The notes beneath the pieces are model-generated. The model ran no database searches. It had not been told where the DNA came from and was given only the letters and a program-made list of their open reading frames with translations. 13,848 nucleotides of DNA from Fidelibacterota bacterium (GTDB lineage Bacteria; Fidelibacterota; Marinisomatia; Marinisomatales; UBA1611), in NCBI GenBank assembly GCA_012964275.1, contig DTUG01000095.1, forward strand, positions 1-13,848. Reading direction: 5' to 3'. This document shows positions 1 through 7,542 of the stretch, piece after piece (within the stretch, counting starts at the first letter, position 1; each line of letters begins with the position of its first letter). The position numbers and the translations under genes are program-made.

Positions 1-174
1 TTCTACCCCGCCCCCGTACCGGTCTATTTGAGTTTTCAGTTGAGAAATTCCGTTGAGATTTTCGATATCGCTTGAGCCTTGTGCCGGCCGCTGTTAGCTT
101 CTGTAAGTAGCATATATGTAGCACAAACACTGCATATGTGACGGTTATTTAACAATTGGCGTATGGAATTGACT

Positions 175-208
175 ACAAACAAAAATGCCCCCATTCTACA
201 GGAGGCAT
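175..208 (-). terminator. Intrinsic terminator after tRNA-Ser
   Basis: Read on the minus strand, ATGCCTCC pairs with GGGGGCAT (8 bp with one G-T wobble) around an 8-nt loop, with arms at 201-208 and 185-192. A T-rich tract, TTTTTGTTTG, follows at once. This is a textbook rho-independent terminator about 15 nt past the tRNA 3' end. It would end the tRNA transcript and any read-through from the dprA end of the block. It is the strongest terminator seen in the window. Confidence 0.85.
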
Positions 209-223
209 CGTCATAAAAACCTG

Positions 224-313
224 CGGAGAGAGAGGGATTCGAACCCTCGAAGGGGCTATAAACCCCTTACTCGCTTAGCAGGCGAGCGCCTTCAGCCACT
301 CGGCCATCTCTCC
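224..313 (-). tRNA. tRNA-Ser (anticodon GCU)
   Basis: The 90-nt gene folds as a class II tRNA. The 7-bp acceptor stem is GGAGAGA/TCTCTCC with discriminator G. The D arm contains GCCGAGTGGCTGAAGGC. The anticodon stem CTCGC/GCGAG holds loop CTGCTAA, giving anticodon GCT (plus-strand bases 277-279) that reads AGC and AGU serine codons. A long variable arm (GGGG...CCCC) is typical of serine tRNAs, and the T arm is GAGGG-TTCGAAT-CCCTC. The 3' CCA is not encoded, since CAG follows the discriminator, so it must be added after transcription. I see no convincing promoter in the 56 bp between dprA and the tRNA, so read-through from upstream is possible. Confidence 0.97.
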
Positions 314-369
314 AAACATCGATATTTGATACTGAAATTACCTTGGTTCACAGGTATCCCCCAACGGCT

Positions 370-1463
370 TTACGCTTTCACAAACTGTTTCCCGCCCAGT
401 TGCTGCACGGCATTTTTCAGTTCCATCTTCAGCAACAACTGCAGAATAGATGAAATATCCATGTTCACCGCTTTGGCCAGGTCATCCACATGAATCGGAT
501 CATGGTCCAAGTGTTCAAAGATCATTTTCTCTTCCCTTGAAAGGTCAAAGTTGATCTTTTTCTGCACACCTGTAACAGGTTTGAACATCCGAGGGTTGAT
601 ATCCCGGATAATGGCCTCCGCTCCTTTGACAGGTACCGCCCCATTCTCAATCAGCCGATTGCAGCCCCTGCTTTTTTTATCCGTGATCCTGCCCGGAACA
701 GCAAATACGTCACGGCTCTGGTCCACAGCGTTGAATGCCGTCAGAATCGCACCGCTCTTATCCCCTGCTTCCACAACTAAGGTACCGTGACACAAACCGG
801 AAATGATCCGGTTACGTTGTGGGAAATTCCCCTGGTCCGGACTGGTTCCCAGCGGAAACTCGGTAATGATGGTCCCCTTTTCACATATTTGCTCTGCCAG
901 TTTGCGATTCTCGGCAGGATACACCACATCCAGGCCTGATCCAAACACGGCAATTGTCCGGCTGCCGTTCCCTACCGTTGCCCGGTGAGCGGCTGTATCT
1001 ATGCCCCGGCCAGCCCGCTGACAACAGTAAGGCCGTATTGGGATAATTCCCCGGCAATGGTTTGCGTCGTATTCCGTCCATATGGTGTAATTGTTCTTGT
1101 ACCCACAACAGCAATAGCATCCTCTTCGGCTAAAAGGGGCCTGCCGCGGGTGTAAAGGATGATCGACGGATCATAGATCTTTTTTAGCAATACAGGATAA
1201 TCCGGGTCCCAGAAAGAGACCAGCCGGTACCCTTTATCCATGCAGATGCCGGCTTCGTTTGCTCCAAAATTAAAATCTTCACAGGACAGAACGGCTCGTG
1301 CTGGTTTGATATCAATGCCCGGTGCCTGGCAGAGTTCTTCCATGTCCAAGTCAAATGGATTGGTATTTTCCGGCAGATGGGAAAGCAGCGTACGCACACG
1401 CTGGCGGCCTATCATGGGCAGATTCAAAAGGTTCAGGATCAGGGTATGGTCAGTCCTGGACAT
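370..1463 (-). pseudogene. dprA: DNA processing protein DprA, frameshifted
   Basis: DprA/Smf binds incoming single-stranded DNA in the cytoplasm and loads RecA during natural transformation. The frame is split. The N-terminal part (1463 down to a TAG at 999) carries a helical start and the first half of the Rossmann fold (AVVGTRTITPYG, VVSGLA). The C-terminal part (from about 1008 down to the TAA at 370) carries GIDTAAHRA, FGSGLDVVYP, NFPQRNRIISGL and a C-terminal winged-helix-like segment. Joining them needs one extra base in the GCC-GGGGC run at about 1007-1010. Adding a C gives the family's usual SGLARGID and a protein of about 364 residues, a normal DprA length. No other damage is visible, so sequencing error or very recent mutation are both possible. 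The start overlaps the end of obg by 14 bp. Family assignment is firm; functional state is not. Confidence 0.9.
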
Positions 1464-2424
1464 CCAGAAGTTCTGTTATTTTTTGGATTAGTTCATTCAG
1501 GCCCTGCCCGCTAACGGCAGAAATATCCATAAATTCATCCGAAAATGATTCCCAGCCCTTAGTCAATTCAAGATTTAGATCCATCTTGGTCCGGCAGATC
1601 AGGTATGGCTTGAGTACCAGGTCTGGATTGAACTGGCCCAACTCTTTCTTCAGTGTTTCAAAGGTATTTTCGGGAGATTCATCCTGGACATCGATAAGGT
1701 ATACGTGGATCTTGTTTCGTTCAATGTGCTTTAGGAACTGGTGCCCCAGCCCTTTCCCCGCGCTGGCACCTTCAATCAGGCCAGGAATATCCGCCATGAC
1801 AAATGAATGGTATTCTTCATATTTAACAATACCAAGTTGGGGCTCCAGAGTTGTGAAGGGATAGTCTGCAATTTTAGGCCTGGCAGCGGACAATTTCGAA
1901 AGCAGGGTAGATTTCCCCGCATTGGGAAAACCTACCAGGCCCACATCTGCCAATACTTTCAGTTCAATTTCAAAGAAACCTGATTCACCCGGCATTCCTT
2001 TCTGGGCTGTCCGGGGTGCCCTGTGAGTAGCTGTCTTATACCGAGCGTTTCCTTTACCGCCTCGTCCACCCTGGCACACAACAAAACTTTCTCCATCTTC
2101 AGTTAAATCCGCAAGGATATCAACTTCGCCCTTTCTGTGGATCAGTGTGCCTGCCGGCACAGTGATGCAAATGTCTTTTCCTCCACGACCGGTTTTGTTG
2201 CTCCCGTCACCATGGCGGCCATTTTCTGCGTGGTACTTTTTTCTGTAACGGATATCATGGAGCGTACGCAGGTTAGTATCTACTATGAAAAGGACATGCC
2301 CGCCGCGCCCACCGTCTCCACCATCAGGTCCTCCCTTTGGAACAAACTTTTCCCGACGGAATGATACGGATCCAGCACCGCCCTTCCCGGCACAGAGTTC
2401 AACTTGAGTAAAATCAATAAACAT
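1450..2424 (-). CDS. obg: GTPase Obg (CgtA)
   Basis: Obg is an essential GTPase that associates with the 50S ribosomal subunit and acts in late ribosome assembly and stress responses. The 324-residue protein has the glycine-rich Obg domain at about residues 1-158 (KGGPDGGDGGRGG near 30-42). The G domain follows: P-loop GFPNAGKST at 165-173, switch-I TT at 191-192, DIPG at 212-215, a G4 motif that reads TKMD (279-282) rather than NKxD, and SAVSG at 302-306. It ends soon after the G domain, so there is no long C-terminal OCT domain. A GGAAG sequence lies only 4 nt before the ATG. Its end overlaps the dprA start, and 64 bp separate it from icd, where a separate promoter may lie. Confidence 0.97.
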   Translation of the reverse strand: MFIDFTQVELCAGKGGAGSVSFRREKFVPKGGPDGGDGGRGGHVLFIVDTNLRTLHDIRYRKKYHAENGRHGDGSNKTGRGGKDICITVPAGTLIHRKGEVDILADLTEDGESFVVCQGGRGGKGNARYKTATHRAPRTAQKGMPGESGFFEIELKVLADVGLVGFPNAGKSTLLSKLSAARPKIADYPFTTLEPQLGIVKYEEYHSFVMADIPGLIEGASAGKGLGHQFLKHIERNKIHVYLIDVQDESPENTFETLKKELGQFNPDLVLKPYLICRTKMDLNLELTKGWESFSDEFMDISAVSGQGLNELIQKITELLDVQD

Positions 2425-2438
2425 AAAACTTCCAACGA

Positions 2439-2468
2439 ATTATATCCGTAAATAATTCAAACAGTTAA
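2439..2468 (-). promoter_or_regulatory. Possible sigma70-type promoter before obg
   Basis: On the minus strand a perfect TATAAT (2444-2439) lies 18 bp after TTAACT (2468-2463, four of six matches to TTGACA). This is in the only sizeable gap between icd and obg. The predicted start point would be only about 8 nt before the obg ATG and would cut into the GGAAG ribosome-binding sequence. The site is therefore weakly supported and may be chance in AT-rich DNA. Confidence 0.25.
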
Positions 2469-2488
2469 AGGTTCAGGCTAGAATATTA

Positions 2489-3715
2489 TTAAGCCATGTT
2501 GGACACAATCTCATGTCCAAATTCGGAGCATTTCAGCTTGGTGGCTCCATCCATCAGTCGATGGAAATCGTAGGTCACACGCTTGGCCTGAATGGCACCT
2601 TCCATCCCCAGCACTATCAGATCTGCTGCCTCCTCCCAGCCCAGGTATTCCATCATCATAACCCCGGATAAAATGACCGAACTGGGATTCACTTTGTCTT
2701 GGCCGGTGTATTTTGGAGCAGTGCCGTGCGTCGCTTCAAAAATGGCTTGTCCATTAGTATAATTGATATTAGCCCCCGGTGCGATGCCAATGCCGCCAAC
2801 AATGGCTGCTAAAGCATCAGAAATATAATCGCCGTTTAAATTCAAGGTGGCAATAACGTCATACTCGGCAGGGCGCAGTAGGATCTTCTGTAGAAAAGCG
2901 TCTGCAATCATATCTTTAATGATCAACTCCTGTCCGTCCTTCTTAATTATTTGCCATGGTCCCCCATCCAGATCTTCGGATCCATAGTCATTCTTCGCTA
3001 CCTGATAACCCCAATCCCGGAATGCACCCTCCGTGTATTTCATAATGTTTCCCTTATGCACCAGGGTAACCGTCCTTCTATTGTGAGAAAAAGAGTAATC
3101 TATGGCTGCCCGGACCAGGCGCTCAGTCCCTTCCTGGGATACAGGTTTAACGCCCAGGCTGACAGTGTCTGGAAAACGGATGTTCTCAACGTTCATTTCA
3201 TTTAACAGGAAGGCCTTGACCTTTTCCAGGTCTTCCGTGCCATGCATCCACTCTATACCTGCATAGATATCTTCCGTATTCTCCCGAAAAATGACCATAT
3301 TCACCCGTTCTGGATGTTTTACTGGTGAAGGCACTCCGGCAAACCATCGCACCGGGCGAACACAGGCAAAAAGATCGAGTTCCTGGCGAAGCGCTACATT
3401 CAATGACCGTATTCCGCCTCCCACAGGCGTTGTCAAGGGGCCTTTGATAGCGACCTTATGGTCTGAAATAACATCGAGTGTCTTCTGCGGAAGCCAATCC
3501 CCGGTCTTGTTATAGGCTTTCTCGCCAGCGAGAACTTCCAGCCATTTTATCTGTCTTGATCCGCTGTAAGCTTTTTCAACGGCATTGTCAAATACGTGGA
3601 CAGCAGCGGCCCATATATCCGGCCCAATACCGTCACCTTCGATGTAAGGTATGACTGGCTGATCTGGTACCTGCAAGCCATTTTCTGCCATTGTGATTTT
3701 TGAGAATGTATTCAT
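2489..3715 (-). CDS. icd: Isocitrate dehydrogenase, NADP-dependent
   Basis: It oxidatively decarboxylates isocitrate to 2-oxoglutarate in the TCA cycle, in the cytoplasm. The 408-residue chain matches the E. coli type of homodimeric Icd along its whole length. The substrate loop GPLTTPVGGGIRSLN (92-106) holds Ser104, equivalent to the serine phosphorylated by AceK in E. coli. NLNGDYISDA lies at 292-301 and HGTAPKYTGQDKVNP at 330-344. The NADP-selecting residues Lys335, Tyr336, Tyr382 and Arg386 are all present, so NADP rather than NAD is the expected cofactor. The start overlaps the fmdB stop by 4 bp (ATGA) and no Shine-Dalgarno sequence is visible, so translation is probably coupled. A second ATG at codon 9 is possible. 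No aceK is in the window. Confidence 0.97.
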   Translation of the reverse strand: MNTFSKITMAENGLQVPDQPVIPYIEGDGIGPDIWAAAVHVFDNAVEKAYSGSRQIKWLEVLAGEKAYNKTGDWLPQKTLDVISDHKVAIKGPLTTPVGGGIRSLNVALRQELDLFACVRPVRWFAGVPSPVKHPERVNMVIFRENTEDIYAGIEWMHGTEDLEKVKAFLLNEMNVENIRFPDTVSLGVKPVSQEGTERLVRAAIDYSFSHNRRTVTLVHKGNIMKYTEGAFRDWGYQVAKNDYGSEDLDGGPWQIIKKDGQELIIKDMIADAFLQKILLRPAEYDVIATLNLNGDYISDALAAIVGGIGIAPGANINYTNGQAIFEATHGTAPKYTGQDKVNPSSVILSGVMMMEYLGWEEAADLIVLGMEGAIQAKRVTYDFHRLMDGATKLKCSEFGHEIVSNMA

Positions 3716-4005
3716 GTGGCGTCAGCTTTTTTTTCAGTTGATTTTTTTTCAGGTTCGTTTTTCTCTTTTTTGGGCTTTGTTTCTTTTTGATCTGATGAAG
3801 AATCATCTTTTCCCTGATTCTTATAATCAGTCTGATAAAACCCCGTACCCTTAAAAATCAGCCCAGTGCCGCCGCTAATGAGCCGGGTAACGTTGCAGTT
3901 CGCCTGCTCACAACTGGGGCGCTGTGTCAAAGGTTTTGAGGACATTGCTTGAAAATGCTCAAACCTCTCTCCACATTCATTGCATATATAATCATAGGTT
4001 GGCAT
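3712..4005 (-). CDS. FmdB-family zinc ribbon protein
   Basis: This 97-residue protein begins MPTYDYICNECG, the typical opening of the FmdB (CxxC_CXXC_SSSS) family. Four cysteines (8, 11, 32, 37) form the putative zinc ribbon, followed by RLISGGTGLIFKGTGFYQTDY, the conserved second part. The last third, from about residue 64, is a charged, low-complexity tail rich in Lys, Glu, Asp and Ser and is probably disordered. The family is widespread, with a suggested regulatory role but no settled function. AAAGG lies 8 nt before the ATG and is one of the better ribosome-binding sites here. It overlaps icd by 4 bp and follows coaD after a hairpin-bearing gap. Confidence 0.9.
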   Translation of the reverse strand: MPTYDYICNECGERFEHFQAMSSKPLTQRPSCEQANCNVTRLISGGTGLIFKGTGFYQTDYKNQGKDDSSSDQKETKPKKEKNEPEKKSTEKKADAT

Positions 4006-4035
4006 ATAAAAGACCTTTATAGGGGAAACCTGGCC

Positions 4036-4057
4036 CCTGAATCTAAAAAGATTCAGG
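4036..4057. other. Inverted repeat at the end of coaD
   Basis: CCTGAATC and GATTCAGG form a perfect 8-bp stem around a 6-nt loop (TAAAAA on plus, TTTTTA on minus). The stem spans the coaD stop codon and the coaD-fmdB gap. A second, weaker pair, AGGGG/CCCCT (4021-4025 and 4034-4038), lies next to it. No T-run follows on the minus strand, so it does not look like a normal intrinsic terminator. It may be an RNA-processing or stability hairpin that sets apart the fmdB-icd segment. Confidence 0.5.
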
Positions 4058-4532
4058 CTTTGTATTTAGCTAATAATGCTTGTTTTACAACATCCGGCAC
4101 ATAGTCCGTTATATCCCCTCCCAGGCGGGCTACATCTTTTACAACGGTCGAATTCAAATGGATATATTTTTCATCGGGCATCATGAACATCGAAGTAATG
4201 TCTGGGTTTAAATTATAATTCATCATAGCCATCTGAAATTCAAATTCGAAATCACTGACATGCCTGAGACCCCGGATAATACCAATCGCTCCGGATTCTT
4301 TGGCATAATTGACCACCAAGCCATCAAATGATTTGACCCGCACATTGGATAAATGGCCCGTAGATTCACTTATCAACCTTTCCCGCTCGGCTGCTGTAAA
4401 CAAGGTGGTTTTTTCATTATTGACCGCTACGACAAAAATCAATTCATCAAATAAATGGGATGCCCGGTGGGCAATATTTATATGGCCATTATGTATTGGA
4501 TCAAATGTGCCAGGGTAGATAATACGCTTCAT
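4053..4532 (-). CDS. coaD: Phosphopantetheine adenylyltransferase
   Basis: CoaD transfers AMP from ATP to 4'-phosphopantetheine, giving dephospho-CoA in the penultimate step of coenzyme A synthesis. The 159-residue length is normal for the family. The nucleotidyltransferase motif GTFDPIHNGH is at 8-17 (the (T/H)xGH signature). The substrate-binding IIRGLRHVSDFEFEFQMAMMN region is at about 85-105. The usual SSTxVR motif appears as NSTVVKD at 127-133. It overlaps the rsmD stop by 4 bp (ATGA), and an rsmD-coaD pair is a common bacterial arrangement (for example ylbH-coaD in Bacillus subtilis). Confidence 0.97.
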   Translation of the reverse strand: MKRIIYPGTFDPIHNGHINIAHRASHLFDELIFVVAVNNEKTTLFTAAERERLISESTGHLSNVRVKSFDGLVVNYAKESGAIGIIRGLRHVSDFEFEFQMAMMNYNLNPDITSMFMMPDEKYIHLNSTVVKDVARLGGDITDYVPDVVKQALLAKYKA

Positions 4533-5038
4533 TCTTTCGCCCAGATCATTATCCTGGTATCGCCATAATCCTTAACAAATGCATTCATGATAGGCTGACT
4601 GTTTCTATCCGTTTCTAAAATGAATTTACCTCTTTTATTTAATTTTTTCAGACCAGTTTCAATCAGGGCGTTATTATCCGTTTTACCATAGGGCGGATCG
4701 GCAATAATCAAATCATATAATCCGGCTTTTTTTAAAAAAATAAAAACATTTTGCTGCCTAATAATAAATTGAATATGTCGAAATTGATCCGCATTTTCTT
4801 TTAATAATCGGATACTTCTTTTGTTTTTTTCAACAAAAGTCACTGTATTTGCACCCCGGCTGGCAGCTTCAAATCCCAATATGCCTGTTCCCGCATAAAG
4901 ATCTAAAACGTCTGGGTAATTGAAAGGGGCCAGCATGTCAAAAATACTTTTTCGTATGCGAGACAGTGTAGGACGATAAGGCATTTTAGCTGATGTCCTA
5001 ATGGTTGCACCTTTAAACCGGCCAGCCAAAAGCTGCAT
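4529..5038 (-). CDS. rsmD: 16S rRNA guanine-N2 methyltransferase RsmD
   Basis: RsmD methylates the exocyclic amine of G966 (E. coli numbering) of 16S rRNA in the assembled small subunit. The 169-residue protein starts with the family hallmark LLAGRFKGATI. The RPTLSRIRKSIFDML segment is at 22-36, SAM-binding motif I DLYAGTGILGFEA at 46-58, and the catalytic DPPY at 114-117. It lies 8 bp after the stop of the large membrane-protein gene, with no clear ribosome-binding site, and is coupled to coaD by a 4-bp overlap. The family assignment is secure. Confidence 0.95.
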   Translation of the reverse strand: MQLLAGRFKGATIRTSAKMPYRPTLSRIRKSIFDMLAPFNYPDVLDLYAGTGILGFEAASRGANTVTFVEKNKRSIRLLKENADQFRHIQFIIRQQNVFIFLKKAGLYDLIIADPPYGKTDNNALIETGLKKLNKRGKFILETDRNSQPIMNAFVKDYGDTRIMIWAKE

Positions 5039-5046
5039 AGCAATAA

Positions 5047-6771
5047 TTAGTTAGTTGTAAAAGAGATATAAAAGCCCGCCCGCGGCTCAGGCTTGTCTAC
5101 TTCATTAAAGAGCACAAATTTTCTCAGCAGCACATTGGGTCCAACCTTGGATAAAAGTGTCCCGGCATTTACGATATCATCTTTGCTGCGCACCCATACA
5201 AGCAACGGTTCGTAGATACGGTTGGTCTTATAGATCTGGTCAAAATATTTGAGGGTATAATCTGACAGCGTAGTATCCAATTGCACCAGGAACTGATCTT
5301 TACTCAAACCATTATTCAGTGCATCTATATTGTCCATTTTAGGAAAATCAAAACTGTAATACCATAGGAACATTGTGCTGTCATTTCCTGCTGCTTCCAC
5401 GGAATAACTTGTCGGTTCAAGATCTAGAGTATGTTCTATATCTGGATTCAGGCCACTCATATACTCCAGGCTGATAAAACTCTTGGTAACGGTCAGTGTA
5501 TTATATCGATCCAGATCCGTTCCCGAGAATAATTTCGCCAAGATAGATGATACGGCCCTGGAATGAAGATGCATATTTTGGTCACGATCAGATTTTTCGT
5601 CAACGATAGCGTCAAGATCGAGTGGAACTGACCGTTTGATAGTGTATTCCTTCCTTGCTCCAAATAGTGGTTTATTGATATCCTCCCGGAATTTTAGGTA
5701 GTTCATGGCAAAGAACAACCCCATGATAAGAATGAGAGCCAGTAACAGCCAGACCATCTCTCCAGAAGACATAGGCCGAGATGCCTTTGCAGGTTTTTCT
5801 TCCTCCAACTCTGCAGCGGATTCTAAATATGCTTCTGTTTCGTCTGAAAAAAGCTCTGTAAAAAGAAAATCTGTAATATCTGGTTCCGTAAATAAGTTTA
5901 GGGAGTTTCCGGCAGCGCTACCGGATATCAATCCGGTCAATATGTTTGCTTCATAATGAGCTCCAATCTCGTTGGCTAATATATCACTGCCAAATTCGAC
6001 TCCTTCCAACGGTTCCATCACCCGCAGGTCTGATGATTCCCACGCCGCTAATGCCTGCCGACCCAGTTTACCTGGCGAGTATACCGGTACATCATCCAGG
6101 TCTGATTGAATCAAATTAAAGGATGCCAGGATCACATCATCTGCTTGGGTAGCGCTGATCACTCGCGGGACACCCGCTGAAAAGGCAATCAGACCACGGT
6201 CGAACCGACAGTTTTGGACCAGGTAAAACTCATATTGATTCTTTTGTTTCCTGATCATGGCAGCATCTGATACATGGCCAGCATCAATGATTACTGAACT
6301 TGCGGGACCCATCCAGTAGGGATTTCCCCCCAGTTCTGCGATAGACAATTTAATGGTTCTGATCAACGGTACCGGACACGCAACTGTGTGAATATTTATT
6401 TCTTCCGGCAAATAAAGCTGAGCAAATAAAGATGTTTCCTGGCTTGTAGGTCGGTCTTTTCTCTTTTCAACCCATTGGATATAATCCCAGTAATCTTCGC
6501 GGGAGAGATCCACTTCAGTCTCAACAACGCTATGATAGATGAACTCATCAATAATCGCAACGGCTGTATCCTGACCACTAACCGGAATAGACTCGGATGC
6601 ACGGCGGAGTGCAATTCCCAGAACCGAATTCAACTCTCCTTCCTGATACAAAAGATTGTTGATCGGTTCAGTAAAGGGAATTTGTTTTACATTATTAAGG
6701 GTATGACCCTGCTCAGTCTCAGACCAAACCCCGCAAACAAGAAGGGAATCGGATATGACAATGCCTACCAT
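5047..6771 (-). CDS. PilM/GspL-like single-pass membrane protein
   Basis: I do not recognise a named gene. The 574-residue protein has no signal peptide. About 335 N-terminal residues should be cytoplasmic, followed by one transmembrane helix at about 338-357 and about 215 C-terminal residues outside the inner membrane. The N-terminal half begins MVGIVISDSLLVCGVW, like the first strands of an actin/PilM fold. It has an EDYWDYIQW segment (92-100) where PilM proteins have a similar helix, and an acidic linker (EAYLESAAELEEE, 313-325) before the membrane. After the helix, AVSSILAKLFSG...FISLEYMSG resembles the pattern of PilN/GspL extramembrane domains. This layout matches GspL, or a PilM-PilN fusion, and suggests a role in a type IV pilus or type II secretion-like platform. 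That reading rests on architecture and weak motifs only. It lies 11 bp after the preceding gene, which with comEA forms its likely functional context. Confidence 0.75.
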   Translation of the reverse strand: MVGIVISDSLLVCGVWSETEQGHTLNNVKQIPFTEPINNLLYQEGELNSVLGIALRRASESIPVSGQDTAVAIIDEFIYHSVVETEVDLSREDYWDYIQWVEKRKDRPTSQETSLFAQLYLPEEINIHTVACPVPLIRTIKLSIAELGGNPYWMGPASSVIIDAGHVSDAAMIRKQKNQYEFYLVQNCRFDRGLIAFSAGVPRVISATQADDVILASFNLIQSDLDDVPVYSPGKLGRQALAAWESSDLRVMEPLEGVEFGSDILANEIGAHYEANILTGLISGSAAGNSLNLFTEPDITDFLFTELFSDETEAYLESAAELEEEKPAKASRPMSSGEMVWLLLALILIMGLFFAMNYLKFREDINKPLFGARKEYTIKRSVPLDLDAIVDEKSDRDQNMHLHSRAVSSILAKLFSGTDLDRYNTLTVTKSFISLEYMSGLNPDIEHTLDLEPTSYSVEAAGNDSTMFLWYYSFDFPKMDNIDALNNGLSKDQFLVQLDTTLSDYTLKYFDQIYKTNRIYEPLLVWVRSKDDIVNAGTLLSKVGPNVLLRKFVLFNEVDKPEPRAGFYISFTTN

Positions 6772-6782
6772 GTCCGGTTACA

Positions 6783-7529
6783 TCAATCCCAGCTGCGATT
6801 TCCGTCATTGATGATACCATGACTATTGGATTTAAAAGAAAATAATAAATATCGAGGTTCTTTATAGGTTGCTGTTATCGGGCTGGCTACACGCAACCCC
6901 TTTTTATCGTTATCTATGGATACAGTATAATTTTTACCCGTCAATGGACAAATATTTGTGCTTGAGTCCGGCAAAAAGGTTTGATAGTACTCAACCAGTT
7001 CTACCCGTTCAACGGGCTCTTCCCCTATTATCGATACGAAATTTGGATCTGAAGTATAATCACTCAAATATTTTTTTTGGGTGAAACTGGTGTCATGTCG
7101 AGCAAGTTCATTAGAATACATAACGATTTTCAAAGTAGTATCAAGTATGGTATCTCGGCGATATCGTTTAAAACCGAAGGTAGTGTCATATTCAAACTCA
7201 AATGATCCAGCAACATCAACATTATAATTCTTCCCAAACAGAGTGAGGGTCTGTTCACCAGCATAAAGTGAATCAGCCACAACAGAATCCCGGACAGCAT
7301 TAACTATGTTCATTGCTTCCAGAATGTTTGGATTATAATTGCCGGTTAACTGTTCGTAAAACACCTCCAGGTCATACAGATTCTGCATGCGGAAACGGCT
7401 TTCGATCTTAAAAATTTTCTCCTCCTCCCAAATGGCTACGGGAACATATATTACAATTACCAGCAAAACTATCGCTGCGACCATACCCACTTCCAGCAAG
7501 TCAGCTGAACGTTCTTTATTTATCTTCAT
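6783..7529 (-). CDS. Single-pass membrane protein, pseudopilin-like
   Basis: This is an unrecognised 248-residue protein. A short basic start (MKINKERS) leads into a transmembrane helix at about 13-33 (hydrophobic from LLEVGMVAAIV), so most of the protein should face the periplasm. After the membrane comes RFRMQNLYDLEVFYEQLTGNY (45-65), which resembles the stalk of type II pseudopilins, where a conserved hydrophobic helix is followed by a LxxALExYYxDNGxYP-like stretch. Unlike real pseudopilins there is no Gly-Phe prepilin cleavage site, so it would stay anchored. A short motif occurs twice, LFGKNYNV at 97-104 and LTGKNYTV at 196-203, the second inside a CPLTGKNY context with the only cysteine. 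It lies 13 bp after comEA and 11 bp before the PilM-like gene, so the three are probably one transcript. Function is unknown. Confidence 0.7.
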   Translation of the reverse strand: MKINKERSADLLEVGMVAAIVLLVIVIYVPVAIWEEEKIFKIESRFRMQNLYDLEVFYEQLTGNYNPNILEAMNIVNAVRDSVVADSLYAGEQTLTLFGKNYNVDVAGSFEFEYDTTFGFKRYRRDTILDTTLKIVMYSNELARHDTSFTQKKYLSDYTSDPNFVSIIGEEPVERVELVEYYQTFLPDSSTNICPLTGKNYTVSIDNDKKGLRVASPITATYKEPRYLLFSFKSNSHGIINDGNRSWD

Positions 7530-7542
7530 TTGTAAACATTGT

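Noticed and set aside
105..144. Similar CATATATG and GCATATGTG words forming an imperfect inverted repeat
   Set aside because: The arms are short, AT-rich and imperfect, with no neighbouring T-run or known operator match.
185..493. Plus-strand open frame of 102 codons beginning in the terminator
   Set aside because: It runs antisense through the tRNA-Ser gene and the 3' end of dprA, and its product has no recognisable pattern.
1001..1013. Programmed ribosomal frameshift in dprA
   Set aside because: There is no X-XXY-YYZ slippery heptamer or clear downstream pseudoknot, and DprA is not known to me as a recoded gene. A missing base is simpler.
881..1120. Minus-strand open frame overlapping the dprA break
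   Set aside because: It is in a different frame from both dprA halves around the frameshift and does not encode DprA motifs; the conserved residues come only from the two frames used in the dprA call.
1322..1864. 180-codon plus-strand open frame opposite obg
   Set aside because: It is a long antisense shadow of obg and dprA. Obg motifs on the other strand explain the region fully.
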